Source: Casuarius casuarius
Lineage: Eukaryota; Chordata; Aves; Casuariiformes; Casuariidae
Assembly: GCA_003342895.1 (NCBI GenBank)
Contig: PTFA01000197.1
Coordinates: 887,637 to 951,636, forward strand
Reading direction: 5' to 3'
Length of the DNA stretch: 64,000 bases
The translations under genes and the position numbers were made by a program. Of the stretch, positions 37,101-52,100 are shown piece after piece (position 1 is the stretch's first letter; each line of letters starts with the position of its first letter). Below the pieces are notes generated by a model. The model had not been told where the DNA came from, did no database searches, and saw only the letters and a list, made by a program, of their open reading frames with translations.

Positions 37101-40100
37101 ATTTTCCTTTGTGAGTGAATTGATGGTAGCTAACCTGCAAGATTAGATTACTTCAGGACCGTTAAGGCCTTAGGACCTTACTGCCTCCTGTCACCCCACC
37201 ATTCTGCACTGAGCAACATGCCCTCTAATGGTCATTTGGCAGAGTACCCACTTGGGAATACATCTCCCCCCTTGCTACTTGGGTTCCTCTGTCTTTGCCT
37301 AATCTCTGCTGGCTGGGTCTAACAAAAATTATTCCTAGTAAACTTATTTTTAAAATCTCTAAAAAAGTTTTGAAATAGCTTTTCAGTAACACAGCTAGCA
37401 ATTTCAGGATAGATGACAGCATAGTGTAAAAGTTTACTGACACTCATTTGAACTGATCTGCCAAACTTATTTATGGCTTTACCATTTGTGAGCAGTGTGG
37501 CAATCCCAAATGCGTGAAAACAAAATGAGTTTAGAATAACAAACTCAGGATTTGTAACAAGTATCATTTCCAAAGAATAGAATGATTAATGTTAAAATTA
37601 TGCTACATAGATGATGTTCTGTGGAAAATGTCCTGTTACTTAAACAATTTGTCACTGTAGAATGTACTGTTGAATGCAATCTTGCAATAGTTATTGTATG
37701 CAGTAGAGAGAGTTGACAAGATGATCTAATAATTTTTCTAACCTCTAGTATAATCCTTTGCCTGAAAAGGCAAGTTATACTATTTTTAGGACATAGTTGC
37801 TTTCCAGGTTGCCAGCTATCTGTGGGATTAATTTCCATTGCCACATAATTTTTAAATTCTAAAAATTTGCATTTCTCTTTTGAATTTTAGATACCATTCC
37901 AGGGAGACAGTGCATGGCCTCCTGCTTCTTTCTGCTTAGACAGTTTGGTGATGTCCTGACTTACCTCAATTCAGTCAAGGTTAGTATTATTATTTAGTAT
38001 AGGTAGTACTGTAATGCATGGAATCACTGCCTGTGGAATTAAGACTGTACTGTGTGAGGCAGTATGTAAACAGAAAAAGATACTGAAACACAAACAACTC
38101 TAAAATGGGGCATAGCTTGTAAACACAGCAAATGGATTGAAATGCATAGAAACAATAAGATAACATTGTTCACAATGGTGGATTATGGTATTGTCATGCT
38201 TGCAACTTAACCATTATCAGGCTTTTTGGTGGCATCACAGAAAAAGAGGAAGATAATTAAAGGAAGATAATGAGATAGTTTGTGGAGGCTTATGTGTTTG
38301 GGCAGCATGGAAATAAAACAAGTGTTCGTTTAAAAACTTATCAAATGAATGATGGAGATTTTTGTCAGTGGTTGATAACTGGGGGCAGGAGTTTGATGAA
38401 CAAGAGTCCATAAGGAAGATAGGACATGAAGGACCCTGAAAGTAATAAAGCTTATATTATTTAGAGAAAGCATCCACTGAAGGGCTAAGGTAGGGCAATG
38501 TTATCAAAGCAGTGAGCTAGGAATATTACTTTTGCAGAAGTAATATGAGTGGTTCCCTGCAGGCAACGTTGCATTTTTTCAAGTAAGAGAAAGAGCCTGC
38601 AGTTACTGTAGTGCAACATTATCAGATCACCTGTACTCGATGGATAGTAATGGTTATAACTTAAAGATGTTCAGTTATAAATTAGATGTGAGGACCCAGA
38701 GAGAGGCTGGATTCTGACTACGTGATTAAGTGATTGCGGTCCTATTCCAGTAATTTGAAACTAAAGTAGTGAGAACTCTGCGTTTGGTGGGGAGGGGAAT
38801 GAGAGTCTTCTAAAAGAATGATTAGAGAGGTATGCTAGATGAGGACAATTATGATACTCTAAGGAGCGTGAGACCTGAAGAAAAAGATGATTTCCACCAT
38901 GGTTGCAATGGTGGCAAAAGCAGCTGATGAGTCAAGGAGGACGAAGCTGGAAAATTTTTTTAAACTTTGGCTAGGAAGAGGCCACTGAGAAAATCACAAG
39001 TGGCAGTGGAATGAAGAGACAAAAAAACAGTTTGGAGAGTGTGTATAATTGGAGAAGCTGAGTGCTAGAAACTAACAATATGAGATTCATTTTGTATAAC
39101 TTGAGCCATCTAAAAGTCAGGCTTCTAGTTATAAGTAATCACCTGGTCATCTTCTATAGCCGTCAGAGACATATGGTAATTTCCAAAGGAGAATTCATCG
39201 TTTCTATTTCTGACACTTATCTTAGAATGGAAGTGAGTCACATCATAGAAATGCCCATCTCCTTCCATTTACTTTAAAAGGTTCTTAAACAACTAGTTCC
39301 AACCTGAAAAGGTTAAAGTTAAATGAGATTAATCACTGCCTCCAAGGTGTATAAGAAAGCTTAGAAGTGAGACAGAGAAGGGTAGCATCTGGAGAGGCAA
39401 ATGGAGTCAGGATTAGTATTGGAAAGTAAGGCGTGGCTAGTGTTTGTAAAGGAAACAGCCAGAAGCAAACAAGATGCTAAACAGAAATTAAGCAGCTGAG
39501 AGTGGGCAGAAGGGAGATCAGAGGATAGGGCAGAGGCATGAGGTAAGAGCAGTGTTAAAGGGAAGGGATTAGATGAGGCAATTCTGCGAGGGGATAAAAG
39601 AAAGTATTGTAGGAAGGGCTGGAAAGAAAATTTGAAGGGAAAAGGAAGAGCACAGATTTTGTCCATGCTAGTTTATAAGATGTTAGCAAGGTCCCATGCA
39701 GAAGAAAATATAGGTGAGGAATAGATCTAATGTTTAGAAACACTGTCAAGAGGGAGGCAGAAATAGTGACAGGTACAGGTATGCATACCTTCAATCCTGC
39801 TATATTTATCAGCTAGAGAAAGGAGTGTTCTTACCTCATCGGATTTGAGAGAAAAGATTTTATGATGTGTGCGTAGGGGAGGGGAAGGGTTATTTAACTG
39901 GTTGGGGTTTTTTTTAACTTAGTTTTTTGGTTGAAAGAGGAGAAAAAAGTGAGGAGTGTTACTGTTGCATATTACAACATGCATATGTGGATCTCTGCTT
40001 GTAAAATGGGCTTCTCCACATGGTGAACTGTAATAGTTTGCCAAAATAAATCAGCAGAAAAAAAGCCAATGTGCAACAGAAAGCTGTTTATATTCCACAT

Positions 40101-43100
40101 ACAGCACAGCAATGTTGTATGTGTCTATTTGTTCCATAATCAGAGATGTATTTCTATTAGGTGAGTTGTCAAAGAGGCAGAGATATGCTGTTAGGCGTCT
40201 TTTCCATTTATCACCTGTTAGAAAGCTGTGAGCACACAGGTGTGCAGAATCCACTTTCTCTGTATCTTTCGTCTGTCACGCAGATTAATTTATTCAGTGT
40301 TACAGTTTTTCCAGGATAATGTAACAGTGTGAAATAGTTATAGAAGAAAGTAGTAGTTAAGGAGGAAATATATGTATGTATATATAAAACAATCATTGTT
40401 AGATTTAGGAATGTCAGAGTAGCGATACATTGCAGAAACCTCGTTTCAGAATTTGATGGTTTATTGCTTATCAAGTTATGGTGTCAACTGCAGGTTCTAA
40501 GTGATGTGTTTAGATCAATCAGTTGATAGCATTTAGTGATATTTTGGTCCCTGCATATAGCAGGTCAGTCTTATGGCCAGTCAAGATCTGTGGGACTTGT
40601 TTTTCACCAGAAACATCTGATGTGTTAATGACCATGGTCCTTTCCTTCTGCAGTATGTAAAACTCAAATTCTGCACATATAAATGGATTTGGTGGCATTC
40701 AGTAGTCATACACCTGTTTTGATTTGACCCATTTTAGTCAAGGGTGATCTTTGTATTGTCATTCCTTCAGTTTTCACATTTGTAGCATCAATGCATTCAT
40801 AAGGATATTAAGCTATGTAAAGAATATTTATATAGAAAAGATCGATGCATATAATCACATAACTATATACTCCTACTTGAAACACCAGCCACTCCCTCTT
40901 CAAATGCAGAAAGAAAGGTGATTCAGAGAATTATTGGAGATTTAAACATTGTCTTAAGAGAGAGAGATACTATTTGCGGTAAAGAGAAGTTAGAAAAGCA
41001 AATGATACAAAATGAGGATTAGAATAAATAAGTTAGATTTGAAACCTCCATTTGTATTAGGAGAGGTTGAAAACAAGATACGGCTTGCTGGAATTGCAGC
41101 AAATTCATGACATTTTTTTCTAAGATACATTTTCTTGGTTTACGGAACTCATTGCCATAGTATATCCTTGAGGTCACAAGTTTGGAAAGCTTCATAGATT
41201 GTATGTAGCAAGTTGCAAAATGATCCAAGCTTAAATAAAATATGTGCTAGTACTTTGAAACTTAATGCAGTTGATTGATAAATAGCAAGGACTAGGGACA
41301 AAAGTTTGCTGCCTATTACAGCTTTCTTTGCATGGTCCTTTTGAAATAGCTGATACTGACCATTTTCTAGCTGAGACTGATCAGGCTTAGTTAGGTCACT
41401 CCCCTCCTCTTCTGATTTCAGGGATGCAGATTGTTTCTCCTGTACCATTTCTCTGTCAAGATTTACGTGGCTTTCCAGTGTGCTTTGTGTGTTTCATTTC
41501 ACAGGAATCGACTTCAGTAAGATATCTGTAGCTTTTTAGGTAGGGCTGTACACTCTGTGAAGATTGTTTGCATGATATTCTTTCAGGAAAAAACACCTTC
41601 ATCCATGATTGATTAAAACTGCTCCAGGCACTAGAATGTCTCAGAGGACACCTTACTGTAAATGTATTGCCAGCTGGCCTGAGGGTGACATTATAACACT
41701 GAGGATCCTCTGGGAAGACAAGCTAATTCAGGGTCAGCTTAGTTCTGGTCACAAGGAACGCTTCGTTGTTCCACTGGGTATCTGACCATCTCATTGAAAC
41801 AGACATCACTCAGAGCACAGTTAGTTCTATGGAAAGATTGAAGACCAGTAAAAGACCCCAAAAGAGTGGAGTGCAGTGCAGATACTGTGTCCATTCTGAA
41901 GATAAATAAATAATCTAGCTGACACAAATGCATTGCACTATTGGCAGTCCAAGTTTGTTTCCTACAGTTTTGTTTTTGCAGCATTTCTGATCTCTAGCAC
42001 TATTACAGCCTGGATGGAATGACACAGATTTTGAGTTTGGTTGCTGATAGAGTTTTTTGCATGTTAATTCAAAAATACAGTGGGGGCTATTTGAACAGAA
42101 GGAATTATTCATGCAGTAAAACTAGCATCTTGCTCACCACCTTTGCTTAACTGGGACTTGTGCTGATTCACCCAAAACCATCATTGAGGAAGAATACAGC
42201 AAAGTGTTGCCATTCTCATACTTTGAAACCAGTTAGTTCACCCTAAAGGTACAGAAATGTTCCACAAACTGAGCTTCAGATTCACCTGACTGGTTCATCC
42301 ATATGCTTTCCTGTAGCAAGCTGTATTTGCCAGCTCTTTCCAGACCCTAACATAGACAATTTGAGTGAAACCTAGACATCTGGCAAATGGTTGCAACCCC
42401 CATCTCCCCTCATGTGTGTCTGGCTTGATGTATGTAGGAGGACTCAGTCAATACCCTTTCTGACTGCTAGGGACAGGGAAGGGAGGAGATTCTCAAGTGT
42501 CTCTCTGTAACAGAAGAGGATAGAGTGCCCTGGGAAAGAGTCTTGTCCCTTGCTTCCTGTATCCCTTATAAAGTCCCAAATGCAATTTTACCTCTTCCTC
42601 GCTCCTCGTGAGGGAACAAAACAAAAGTTAGCTAAAAACTGAACTGCCTAACACAACCTCCATTTCTCTCATAGGTGTTATATAAGGAAAAGCATTTCTG
42701 TGTCCTATACCTTGCTGTTATGTACCCAGGAAAGCTTTTCTTGGAGTGGCTTTGGGCAGTGGATAAACCACCCTGCTCTTTTACTGTTTTTCATGAACAC
42801 TGCAAATCTGCTTGGCAGGAATCCTCATTGCTTCTTCCCATGAATGCTTGTAGCTAAGGTATCATGTTTCAGCTTACCTATACCAGGCCTACCTGTGCAG
42901 CATTGTGGTGATAGCACTGAATGTGGAGCATGTGCTCAGCTGACTTTTGGTAATCTGAGTTACACTTAATCTGGACATTTGACCAATATTAAATCTCAGC
43001 TGTTTGGGTCGAACCCAAAGATCTGGCTCATCTATAGCTAGAATCATATTTCCTGCATTGGCCCACACAGCTTGTCAGAAAAGCTACAGCTAGATCAACA

Positions 43101-46100
43101 AGATCTACCAGCTAGATCAACGTAACATACCACTGATCAGATTATGTCCAGCCTAATATTATGGTAGAAAAAAACTTAAGTGTTGCACTTCATATAGGGA
43201 GAAGGTGCCTGTAAGCAACGCTTGCGCTTAAGGAAGCCGTATTACAAGGTATGTTCCCTGGCTACAGTCCAGTACTGCAGCTCCACCTCCATCATGTGAC
43301 CCAGTGTGTCAGACCAGCATCTGTCACAAAACCAGATCCACAGGATCTCCTGTTGAACCTTGAGAAGTCCTGGAAAAACAAACTGTTCATCTCCTTAAGC
43401 CATTAGGGAGTCAGCCGCCTATTCACCACCCTAGACTTGTAAGTTTTGGGGAAGGTAAAGAAACCATGGCATCACAGCATGTCTTCACATGCCCAGATTG
43501 AAAATTAAACCCGTAAAAGCTGCCACTGCAACTTTGAGCTTGGAGCATTCTCCAGATCTCTCATGGTTAATACTGTGGAATGTTTCAGCTATGTTTGTAG
43601 TCACAAATGTAGGATGGAAAGCCAGTCCATAATTTTCTACCCACTGTTTATAAATGCCATATGTTCATAATGTGGGTTTTTCTTTTTCCTTCCCGTTGTC
43701 TTGATATAGTCTGACTCAGATTTGAGGGGGGTTATTTTTAATGTTACTATACCGTGGAAGTTTTTTTTTGTCTGTGTGGCTTATTTTCCAGAGTTACTTC
43801 TACAATGATGACACTTTTAACTTTAACTACGCCCAAGCCAAAGCTGCCATGGGCAATTCTAGTGAGGCTGAAGAGGTATGTATTTACTTTCTTTAAAAAA
43901 ACAACAGTGGAAATGTTTTCCATGTACTCCCTTCTTTCTTTCCTTTCCTCCCCCTGAATATTAATGTTGGCTGAAAATAAACAGGTAGTGTGGAACTTCA
44001 TTTTCGCCTTCTTAGAGGAACTGAAACTCTCAGCGAACACTATTCAGAAAAGATTGTCTTGCTATTCTGGTAATGTGAGGTACATGGGAGGTCATGCTGC
44101 TTGTGGTGCATCACGAGTGCTTGCAGCTATCTCTAATTGATCAAAGAATGCCCTCTTAATCAGATTTCCTACACTTTGTCTGGGATCCCAGGCAGTCTTA
44201 TTGTTCAGACTGACTAGAACATGTTAAGCAAAAGACACTGAATAGTTAAGAGCTGCTAGATGTCCCCTAGAAGTTTTTTTTTAAAAAAAAACAAACCCAA
44301 AACATTTTCTTCCTCTGGGAGATGTGGGAGGAAAAGAGGAAGTGCTCACTATCTTATTCAGCAGCATCCAGATGCAGCTGGAGGAGACTAACTTCTACAC
44401 ACAGCACTTTTTGTGTCTGTGCACTAGAAACTTAATTACAACTAAAATATGCAGAAGCAAATAGCTATTATGAAGATGGAAGGAACATTTTCCAGAAGGC
44501 TATCAGAAGACAGACCAAGAAATCCATGTAGTTTTGTTTTAAGCAGATCATATAACTTTTGAATCTTTTTCTGTTTTTCCTCTTTTTCTAATTTTTTAAC
44601 CCTTCAGGTTTCTTGAACAACAAAGTCTTCCCCCTGCTTATTTCTTTTCTTTTCTTCCAACACCTCACTTAATTTCTGTGATCTGAAATTCCATCTCTCC
44701 TTAAGAAAAATGTCCAAGAGTGTCAGGCAAAATGGATATGTATTGCAATTCTCTTAGCTTAATTTAGTTAGCTTAATGAAAATGCAGGTAAGTATCTTTT
44801 GAAATTATGCTGGCAAGACCATGCTGATATTGAGAGTTCATAAAAAATGAAAATGATAACTCTGTAAGTAAGCTTTAGCTGCAGCCAGGCAGCAAAAGAA
44901 ACACAAGAGTATAAGCTGTTGTTAATCCACATTTTTCCTGCTTATATTCTTATCAGTGATTCTGTACAAACTTGTGTTAGGTAGCTGTGCTTTTAAATCA
45001 TAGGATTATGTAAATAAATTGATTAGTCTGTCCTGGTGTCTCATCTTTGACTGTGATGGCACTTTCAGATAAAGAAAGATTACCCCTCCCCAGCATCTCA
45101 TGAACTTGTAAGATATCTCTACGTATAGCGCTGTATATAGTTTCTTAAAAAGATTACCTCCCTGGGCATAATGAAATAAACCCTATGAGAAAGTTCTGCT
45201 CATAGTAATAATGCTTTTTTTGTCAAAATTAGAGGGTTAGAAATGTCTAACCAATAAAACGGTCAGTAATTATTGGAACTCACTCTTCCAGTATGTACAT
45301 CTGCTTCTATAAAGGCATTTTGATTTTTGCCAATAGCATCCTAGTAAAGGAACAAATATACCTGCAGAAAGCCACAAGTAGCCTTTTTTCTGCAAGTAAA
45401 ACCAGAACAGATTTTTAAATGTAGAACAATACTAATGTTTTGCCTCAGAACCTTGCTGAAACCAAATCAGTTAGGGAGAGTTTATTGCTGACCCGAAATG
45501 ATCTCTGACATGTATGGGGAAGAAAGGATCATATATGTATAGTGAAACTTCTGGTATTTCAGGAAGATGCTAATTTAATTGCTTGCATTGCTTTCTAAAC
45601 AAACACATTGCAAATAGCTTTTCTTACAGCTCCTGTCTTCCTTTGTGCTGTTTGTGTTGCATGGCCGCCCACTCGCACTTGTTCAGAGCAGGCCGCACCC
45701 TCGGCACAGCTTGGCGTTTTGAAACTGCAGAAGTCCCTTGATAGGCATTGAAGTGTTTGAATCCTCCACCTGCCTGACACAGAGATATCCCCCTGCACTG
45801 CAGTTCCATACCTTAACTTTTCTCATGAAGCAGCTGTTCATGTGGCTTAAGCCTTAACTGCATGTTGAAACGAGGCAGGTCTGCCTTCTGCTTGTTTAAA
45901 AGTACATGCATATATATAATCTTTTATTTTATTTCTTCCTGCAGGTGTTCCTTTTGATCCAGAGCGAGAAGATAAAGAATGATTTTGTTTACCTTAGCTG
46001 GCTAGCTCGCTGCTGTGAGTCACTTTCCTCTCAACATTGCAGAATACAGATCCTCCTCTATTGCATCAGTCTTGGCAGTCCACTTTCCTAATTGAATTTA

Positions 46101-49100
46101 ATGTTGTAGGTGGATTTAGGACTATGGAAGTGAAAAGCTGATTGCACTAGGTATAGTGTGGGTGGTTATTGAACCATTCATACATACAGCTTTTGTAAGC
46201 AACTGCTGCTTCAGTGCAGTGCTATTATGGTTCTGTCAATGCAGCTTTGTCCTAACCTGTGAACTTTTTTGTTCTGAATTGTCTACTCAGTTGTTTGGCT
46301 GAAGATTTTCTGTCTTAAAAGATTGGTTACAACTCTAAAGTGGTTAAACATAAAATAGAATCAGCTATACTGGATCAGGCCCAAGGGTCTGTCTAGCTCA
46401 ATGTCCTCTTAGATAAGAGTGGCCAACATTAGATGTACAGGGAAGAGTGAAAAAAACAGGCAAAGAAGTGTGGTATTTTCCTTCTTACCACTGTGTACTT
46501 CCCCCTATTCAAACATCTGTGGCTCAGGGATTTCCTTTATGATCACCAGCATGTTTTTTCTTACATAAATTTATCCATTATTCCCTTGAACCAAGAAAAC
46601 TCTTGATATCCTTAATATCCTGTAGCAAAATTTTTCAGTATTTCCAAACTTGTTCTTAAAACATTACAGAGTACACACCTCAATATAGACATGGCTACCG
46701 TGCAGCGTGTGACATAGTATAGAGGTGGGCTTTTCTAATGACTCAAGTCTGAGACTTCCTAGCCTAATTTGTTTTACTTACAGTGCCCGAATACAAAAAT
46801 GTTCTCATATCATACTCAAATTTGAGTAGTAGCACATGGAATCTAACTAGATTTATTTCAGGGCATTGTGCCATATTGCAGATGTGGTCAACATCTCTAA
46901 CATGATCTTCCCAGACAGGCACGTCACACCTATGGGTGGCTATCTTTGACTCTATTTTAGGACATGCCAGTTTCTTCCTTTTTTCATCAATCTACAGTAC
47001 CTGGTTATTTGTGAACTTTTTATATACGATTTTTTCGGATGGGAGAACTCCCATTGCAAAGGGAAATCATGGTAGTTCAGTAGTAGTGCACATACCTTTG
47101 AATCTCTGCTAAAGCAGTTCTTTGACTTAGAGCTGGGGATGTAGGACTTTTTGAGGGTGCTACCTTTTATACAAGAGGTAAAACTAGCACCATGTTACCA
47201 AAAAAAATTTGTAGCACTTTTGGATTCTTGGATGTGCCTTTCTCTGTTCTAAATTCCTGGTAAAGTTGCAATAGAGCTGCTGTATTCTTCTATATGTGTC
47301 TTAAAATTTTGATATTTGCTCCCAAACAGCTGCTAGAATTCTTTACAGACGCAACCATTCAATGATGAGTGTAGTGGTCTTTTTGTGCCAAGTATGTAAA
47401 TTACTATTACGTCTTTCTGGGTGAAACTGCTATGGAAATTACAAAGCATTACAATACATTCATGTCAGAGTATGATTAGGTATCAAGTTGTAGACAATTC
47501 AATCCTAAAATATTTGCAATTGGGCGAAAAGTAGTGGATATGCATCTTTTTTGGATGCTAGACAGTATTTTTTTTGTTTAATGTTGTACGATTTATATTG
47601 AATTCTTCCTGCAGAGAAGGTAAGAAGTCACTGAATTAGCACAGTACTATATTTCTCTATATGGATAGCTTGGTAATTAGTGGGTATCATAAATGCTTTT
47701 TTTTCTTTTCTCCTTTTTTCCCCCCCTCCCTGTTAAAGAGGTAGGGTTCATTAGCTCAACAAATCATGTGTGGAATTAGGACCTGGCTGTTTGCCACCGT
47801 GTATATTATCTGGACCTAATGAAACAAAAAGTCTGGTTTGATGTCTTCCTGCTTCCTACGTCAGAAGTGTCTATAAATCCTCTGATTTCATGTTGCATGT
47901 TCATTGTTGTTGATTGCCATCCATTCTGCATGCAACATATCTATTGGCCCAGTGGGCATAGATATAAAAAGCTAAACAATCCCTCTTGAAAAAAGCTAAA
48001 CAAATCCCCCTTGAAAGAGCACAAGAGTGGTCTATGCATTAACAGCCAGTGTTCTCTGTGAGTAGCTGGTAAGACTTGAAAAGGAAAGAAATACTTCATC
48101 TCCTTTTCTTTTTTCCCCAAGACTTGAATGTACTGGGAATTAACAGTATAAACCTCAGGTTAAACAGAATGGGTTCTCATCTTCAGAAAATCAATTTTTA
48201 GAATTCTCTGTATTCAAACATCCTAGTAGAATATCCACGAGCTGAGATGGAAGATTCAGATTGTTTCATTTCTAATTGTGTTATAACGGTGATATTTGAA
48301 GTTAAAGGCCAATGAAAATTTCCAGTCACATAAGCAAATTTAAAGTGACCACAAAAACTCAGGAATTTTGTAGTATTTTTCTAGTAGATGCATAATGATG
48401 AGTTTTGTTATGCTTGTAGGGGTTTTTTTGCACTCCTTTGTTTGCTAAGAACCATGGGAATTGAATGTTTAGAATGATGTGGGCACCAAGTATTAAAGAC
48501 CTCAGTTCAGTGCCAATTAAAATTTTTCTATGTGTAAGAACACACAATCCTAAGTCTCACCATCTAAATGGATTGCCACAGCTCCTTGTTTTGGATAAAA
48601 TGCCTTTTCTAACACTTTCCGTTCTTCTTTAATCACATCTGAAATCATAGGACTTGTGGTTATCATTTTATCTGTGAAATGTAGATTTTGAGATGTAAAC
48701 TTCATAATTCTTCTTCATGATGTTGGTGTTCTCTAAAGCGTTACTGTTATTACCAATAAGGCAAAACGTCAGCATAAATTTCCCTTCCCAACCTCATGTT
48801 CATAGGGTAAGGCATGGTGTTACATTGAACAAAGAGGTTTAGGAATATTTATTCCACCTGCCATTGAGTATTGTGCGTGACGTATTTTTCTCCACAATCT
48901 CAACTTTCCGTTGTTATTGCAGATATTAAGAATAAGAAACCCCAGCTGGCTTGGAAGCTCTATTCGAAGATGGAGACCTCAGGGGAATCCTTTAGTCTTT
49001 TGCAGCTCATTGCAAATGATTGCTACAAAGTGAGTCTTCTCTTGGGAGCTTGGTATATGGCATGTTAATTCAGTTGTCTTACTAACCGCCATTCTTTTTG

Positions 49101-52100
49101 ATAATTTCTATCTTTGTCACCACTAGTGAATTTTCACTTACAACAGTGATATGACTATTATTAATGTACGTAAGTTGGCGAGGACTAGTCAGCTTTTTAA
49201 CGAACAGGTCTTCTGGGTAGACAACCCACTGATTAAAATGTTGGTAATTACTGCATGCTTGAGCTATTAATACAGTAACAGTTTCTTTTACTACTAGTGG
49301 GATCCATGCTAGCACATAACAGTTTTTTTCTTGAACCTTTTCTAGAGTAGATTTTTAAAGAGATGAGGTTGACTGACCTGACTGACATGCTTTTAAAAAT
49401 CAAGCTAGACCAGACAGTGGCCACTTTAGCAGAGAGTAAACAGATGGTTTGGGCGTTTTAGAACAAGTTAAAATATATGCTGTTTTACATGTACTAAGTT
49501 TCTAGAGTGTGTTTACTAGTTCAAATAGTGAGTGCTAATATACTGCTGGCACACTTCCAAATTCTCATTTCTGCAAAGCTACATTAGTAGTGAAGAGGTC
49601 TTGGGGAGCTGATCAGAATTCTGCCTAACCTCCTATTCCTTAGATGGTGCCTATACACAGGGAGACTTAGCTCAGATTTGTTCATAATGGACAAATGAAA
49701 ACTTTCTGTGAGATTTACGTACAGTGAGGAACTTCATATTAGTAGCACCTCTTTTTTTTTCAGTCCGGAACAATAAAATGTTGCATAGCAAACTAGAAGT
49801 TTGAGCAAACATTTGCGAACAAGAGGCTGTTTGCAATTGCTTTATCAAGGTCTTTGCTGTTCTGCAAAACATGTGAAAGAAAACATGAGAGTTTCATCCA
49901 CAGGGTGAATGTAGAGACACACAAAGACCAGCTGTTTTGAGAGGATCGTATATGGCATTATAGGAGAAAATAAATTGGTTGTCCTGTGCAAAGAGTACTG
50001 CTGTGCAGCATGTGTCAGTAGACAACAATGAGATGCTAGATCCAAGTATCCTCTCTGCCATCTACAAGGATGATTGCACTGTGTTGGGACCTAGAGAAAA
50101 GGAATAGCAGTTCTGTGATGGGAGAAGGGGATGTTCTTTGGAAAAGCATTATGGTGAGACACAGGACGTCAAATTTTCAGAACATATTGGCATGAGCCAC
50201 TTATATTAGAAGCAGGGCTGAAGTTATTTGGGGAACAGCCATTTTAGGTCTAATTTAAATTAAATGTAGACAATAAAGACAGATTATAATTCGATGACCA
50301 CGAAAGTATCATAGTGTACTGCTTTAAGAAGGCAGATATGAGAACAGCAGAACAAAGATAATAGAGTTAAAGCTCATGGAATTGGTTCAGTAGAGGCTCC
50401 TAACATAAATAATACACAAGAGCGAGCAGCTACTAGCATAGATTTTTTAGAGGTACAGGGACCAAACTTCCCAACTTGGAGGAAAGATAGTAAGAGTCCT
50501 CTTGAAAATCTTCCAATGATTCTCAGTTCAGCCAAGCTCTCCAAAGAGCAGAAATACCTGCATACCATCCATAACATTCTTTCTTGCTGTCTGTTTTCTT
50601 TCATCTGAAAGTACCATGCTTCTCAAAATCCTGAAGAACACTTAACTGTAAGTGAGACAATCTGCCTTGTGATCTCAAAAGCACTCTTCCAAAACTGAGG
50701 GAATTCTGTCTTAAGCACCTCTAAGTATTCCATTCACCATCTCACCCTAAAATGGTCTTTTTGGTCAAGCAAGTGTCTAGGCCTTAGGTGTTTCTGGTGA
50801 CTGCCAACTGTGAAAGTGAGTTGATCTCTACGTCATTTTGAGTTTTATTTCAATAAGTGGATTACTTTGCCTAGATTCCTCTCAAAACCATATAGTACAC
50901 TAGAGGAGAAGTAGTTCCACCTTTTGATTTATCCAGCACTCTTAAAAATTGCACTTACAGGACTAAATGTTTCAGACTGTGTACATTATCTACACATGGC
51001 CACAGATGACTGCTCCAAAGACCAAGGAATTTCATTGCGAAGACTATCAAAAATAATTACTGTAACATTATAACTTATCTTCCTACACTACCCGCTGTTT
51101 GTACCTTTCCCACTAAATGGTAAGGCTCACATTGTTTGAGTCTGTGTAACATTCTCCAGTTGCTTCTGAAATACTATATTATATTGGAGGTCTGCAGAAA
51201 GTGCCACAGCCGTAACTGAAGAAGGCAGTCACACTCGGCTTCATTCAACAGAATGCCAAATGAACACGGATGGAGCAAGGCCAACAGCTACCTTGGACCA
51301 GGTGTAGCTGGATGCCTCATAGCAGTTTATTCTGGCCTTCAGGAGTTGTTTGGTGAGAAAGCTGTCATACTGGGATGCAGGACTTCTGGCTAATCTCTTG
51401 CTACTACTCCGTGGAAAAGCCCATCTTAACCATATAGGGAACAGCATTTGATGTGGGGCGAAGTCTTCTTCCTGCTTTTATGTGAGATAGAAGGAAGACA
51501 TTCGACTGGAATCTGCTTAATGGAACAGTTCACTCTCATTCATCAAATGTTATGAAACTCATTTAGTTGCCAGTTTGGGGAGATCAGTATTCATTTTTTT
51601 TCTTTTTAGCTGAGATGTCTGAAACTGTTTATGCTCACTCTTTATTTCCATCTGATAAGTGCTTGCCAGTCCGTGTGGTAAAATCACCATAATTTGAATA
51701 AAAGAGAATTATTACTCATTCTGCAGTACCTGTACTTCTCTGATTAAAGTATCCCAATACAACTCCCACAGCTAGCCCTGTTTTCTCAGCAGATGCAGGC
51801 TTCTAGCCACCAATGAATGGGAGGTTATGTGCAGTCTGCCTTCTATGTTCTCTCATGCGATGATGCATAGCCACAAACAACATTGCTACTCAGGCTTGCC
51901 CAAGTGATGAAAATTGACAGTTATAAATAAGGTCCGCATGAGTTCTGCTAACTTCAAAAGCTACATTTATTGTAGTTACTCCTTTCCCACTGACTGTATC
52001 AACCAACTTGCTTCTTGTTCCCATTTACAAGTAGAGAAACTGATGGAGAAAAGATAGAGTACACAGTGAATTTTCCTATGTTCAGGAAAATTCTGGATTA

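Larger units (their letters stand above)
31490..37890 (+). other. TTC26 intron 12
   Basis: 6.4 kb. It contains an old plus-strand CR1/L3-like fragment (about 33990-34940) and a 15-bp direct duplication at 35637-35668. Overlapping ORFs on both strands at 32188-32727 have no recognised product. Confidence 0.85.
37980..43791 (+). other. TTC26 intron 13
   Basis: 5.8 kb. About 38380-39860 is an old antisense L2-like LINE and about 41130-41200 a small CR1 3' end fragment. The rest shows nothing recognisable. Confidence 0.85.
46015..48922 (+). other. TTC26 intron 15
   Basis: 2.9 kb. It holds an old antisense CR1/L3-like fragment at about 46355-46680, a pyrimidine-rich tract at about 47694-47732 and a small imperfect tandem duplication at 47966-48015. 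Confidence 0.85.
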
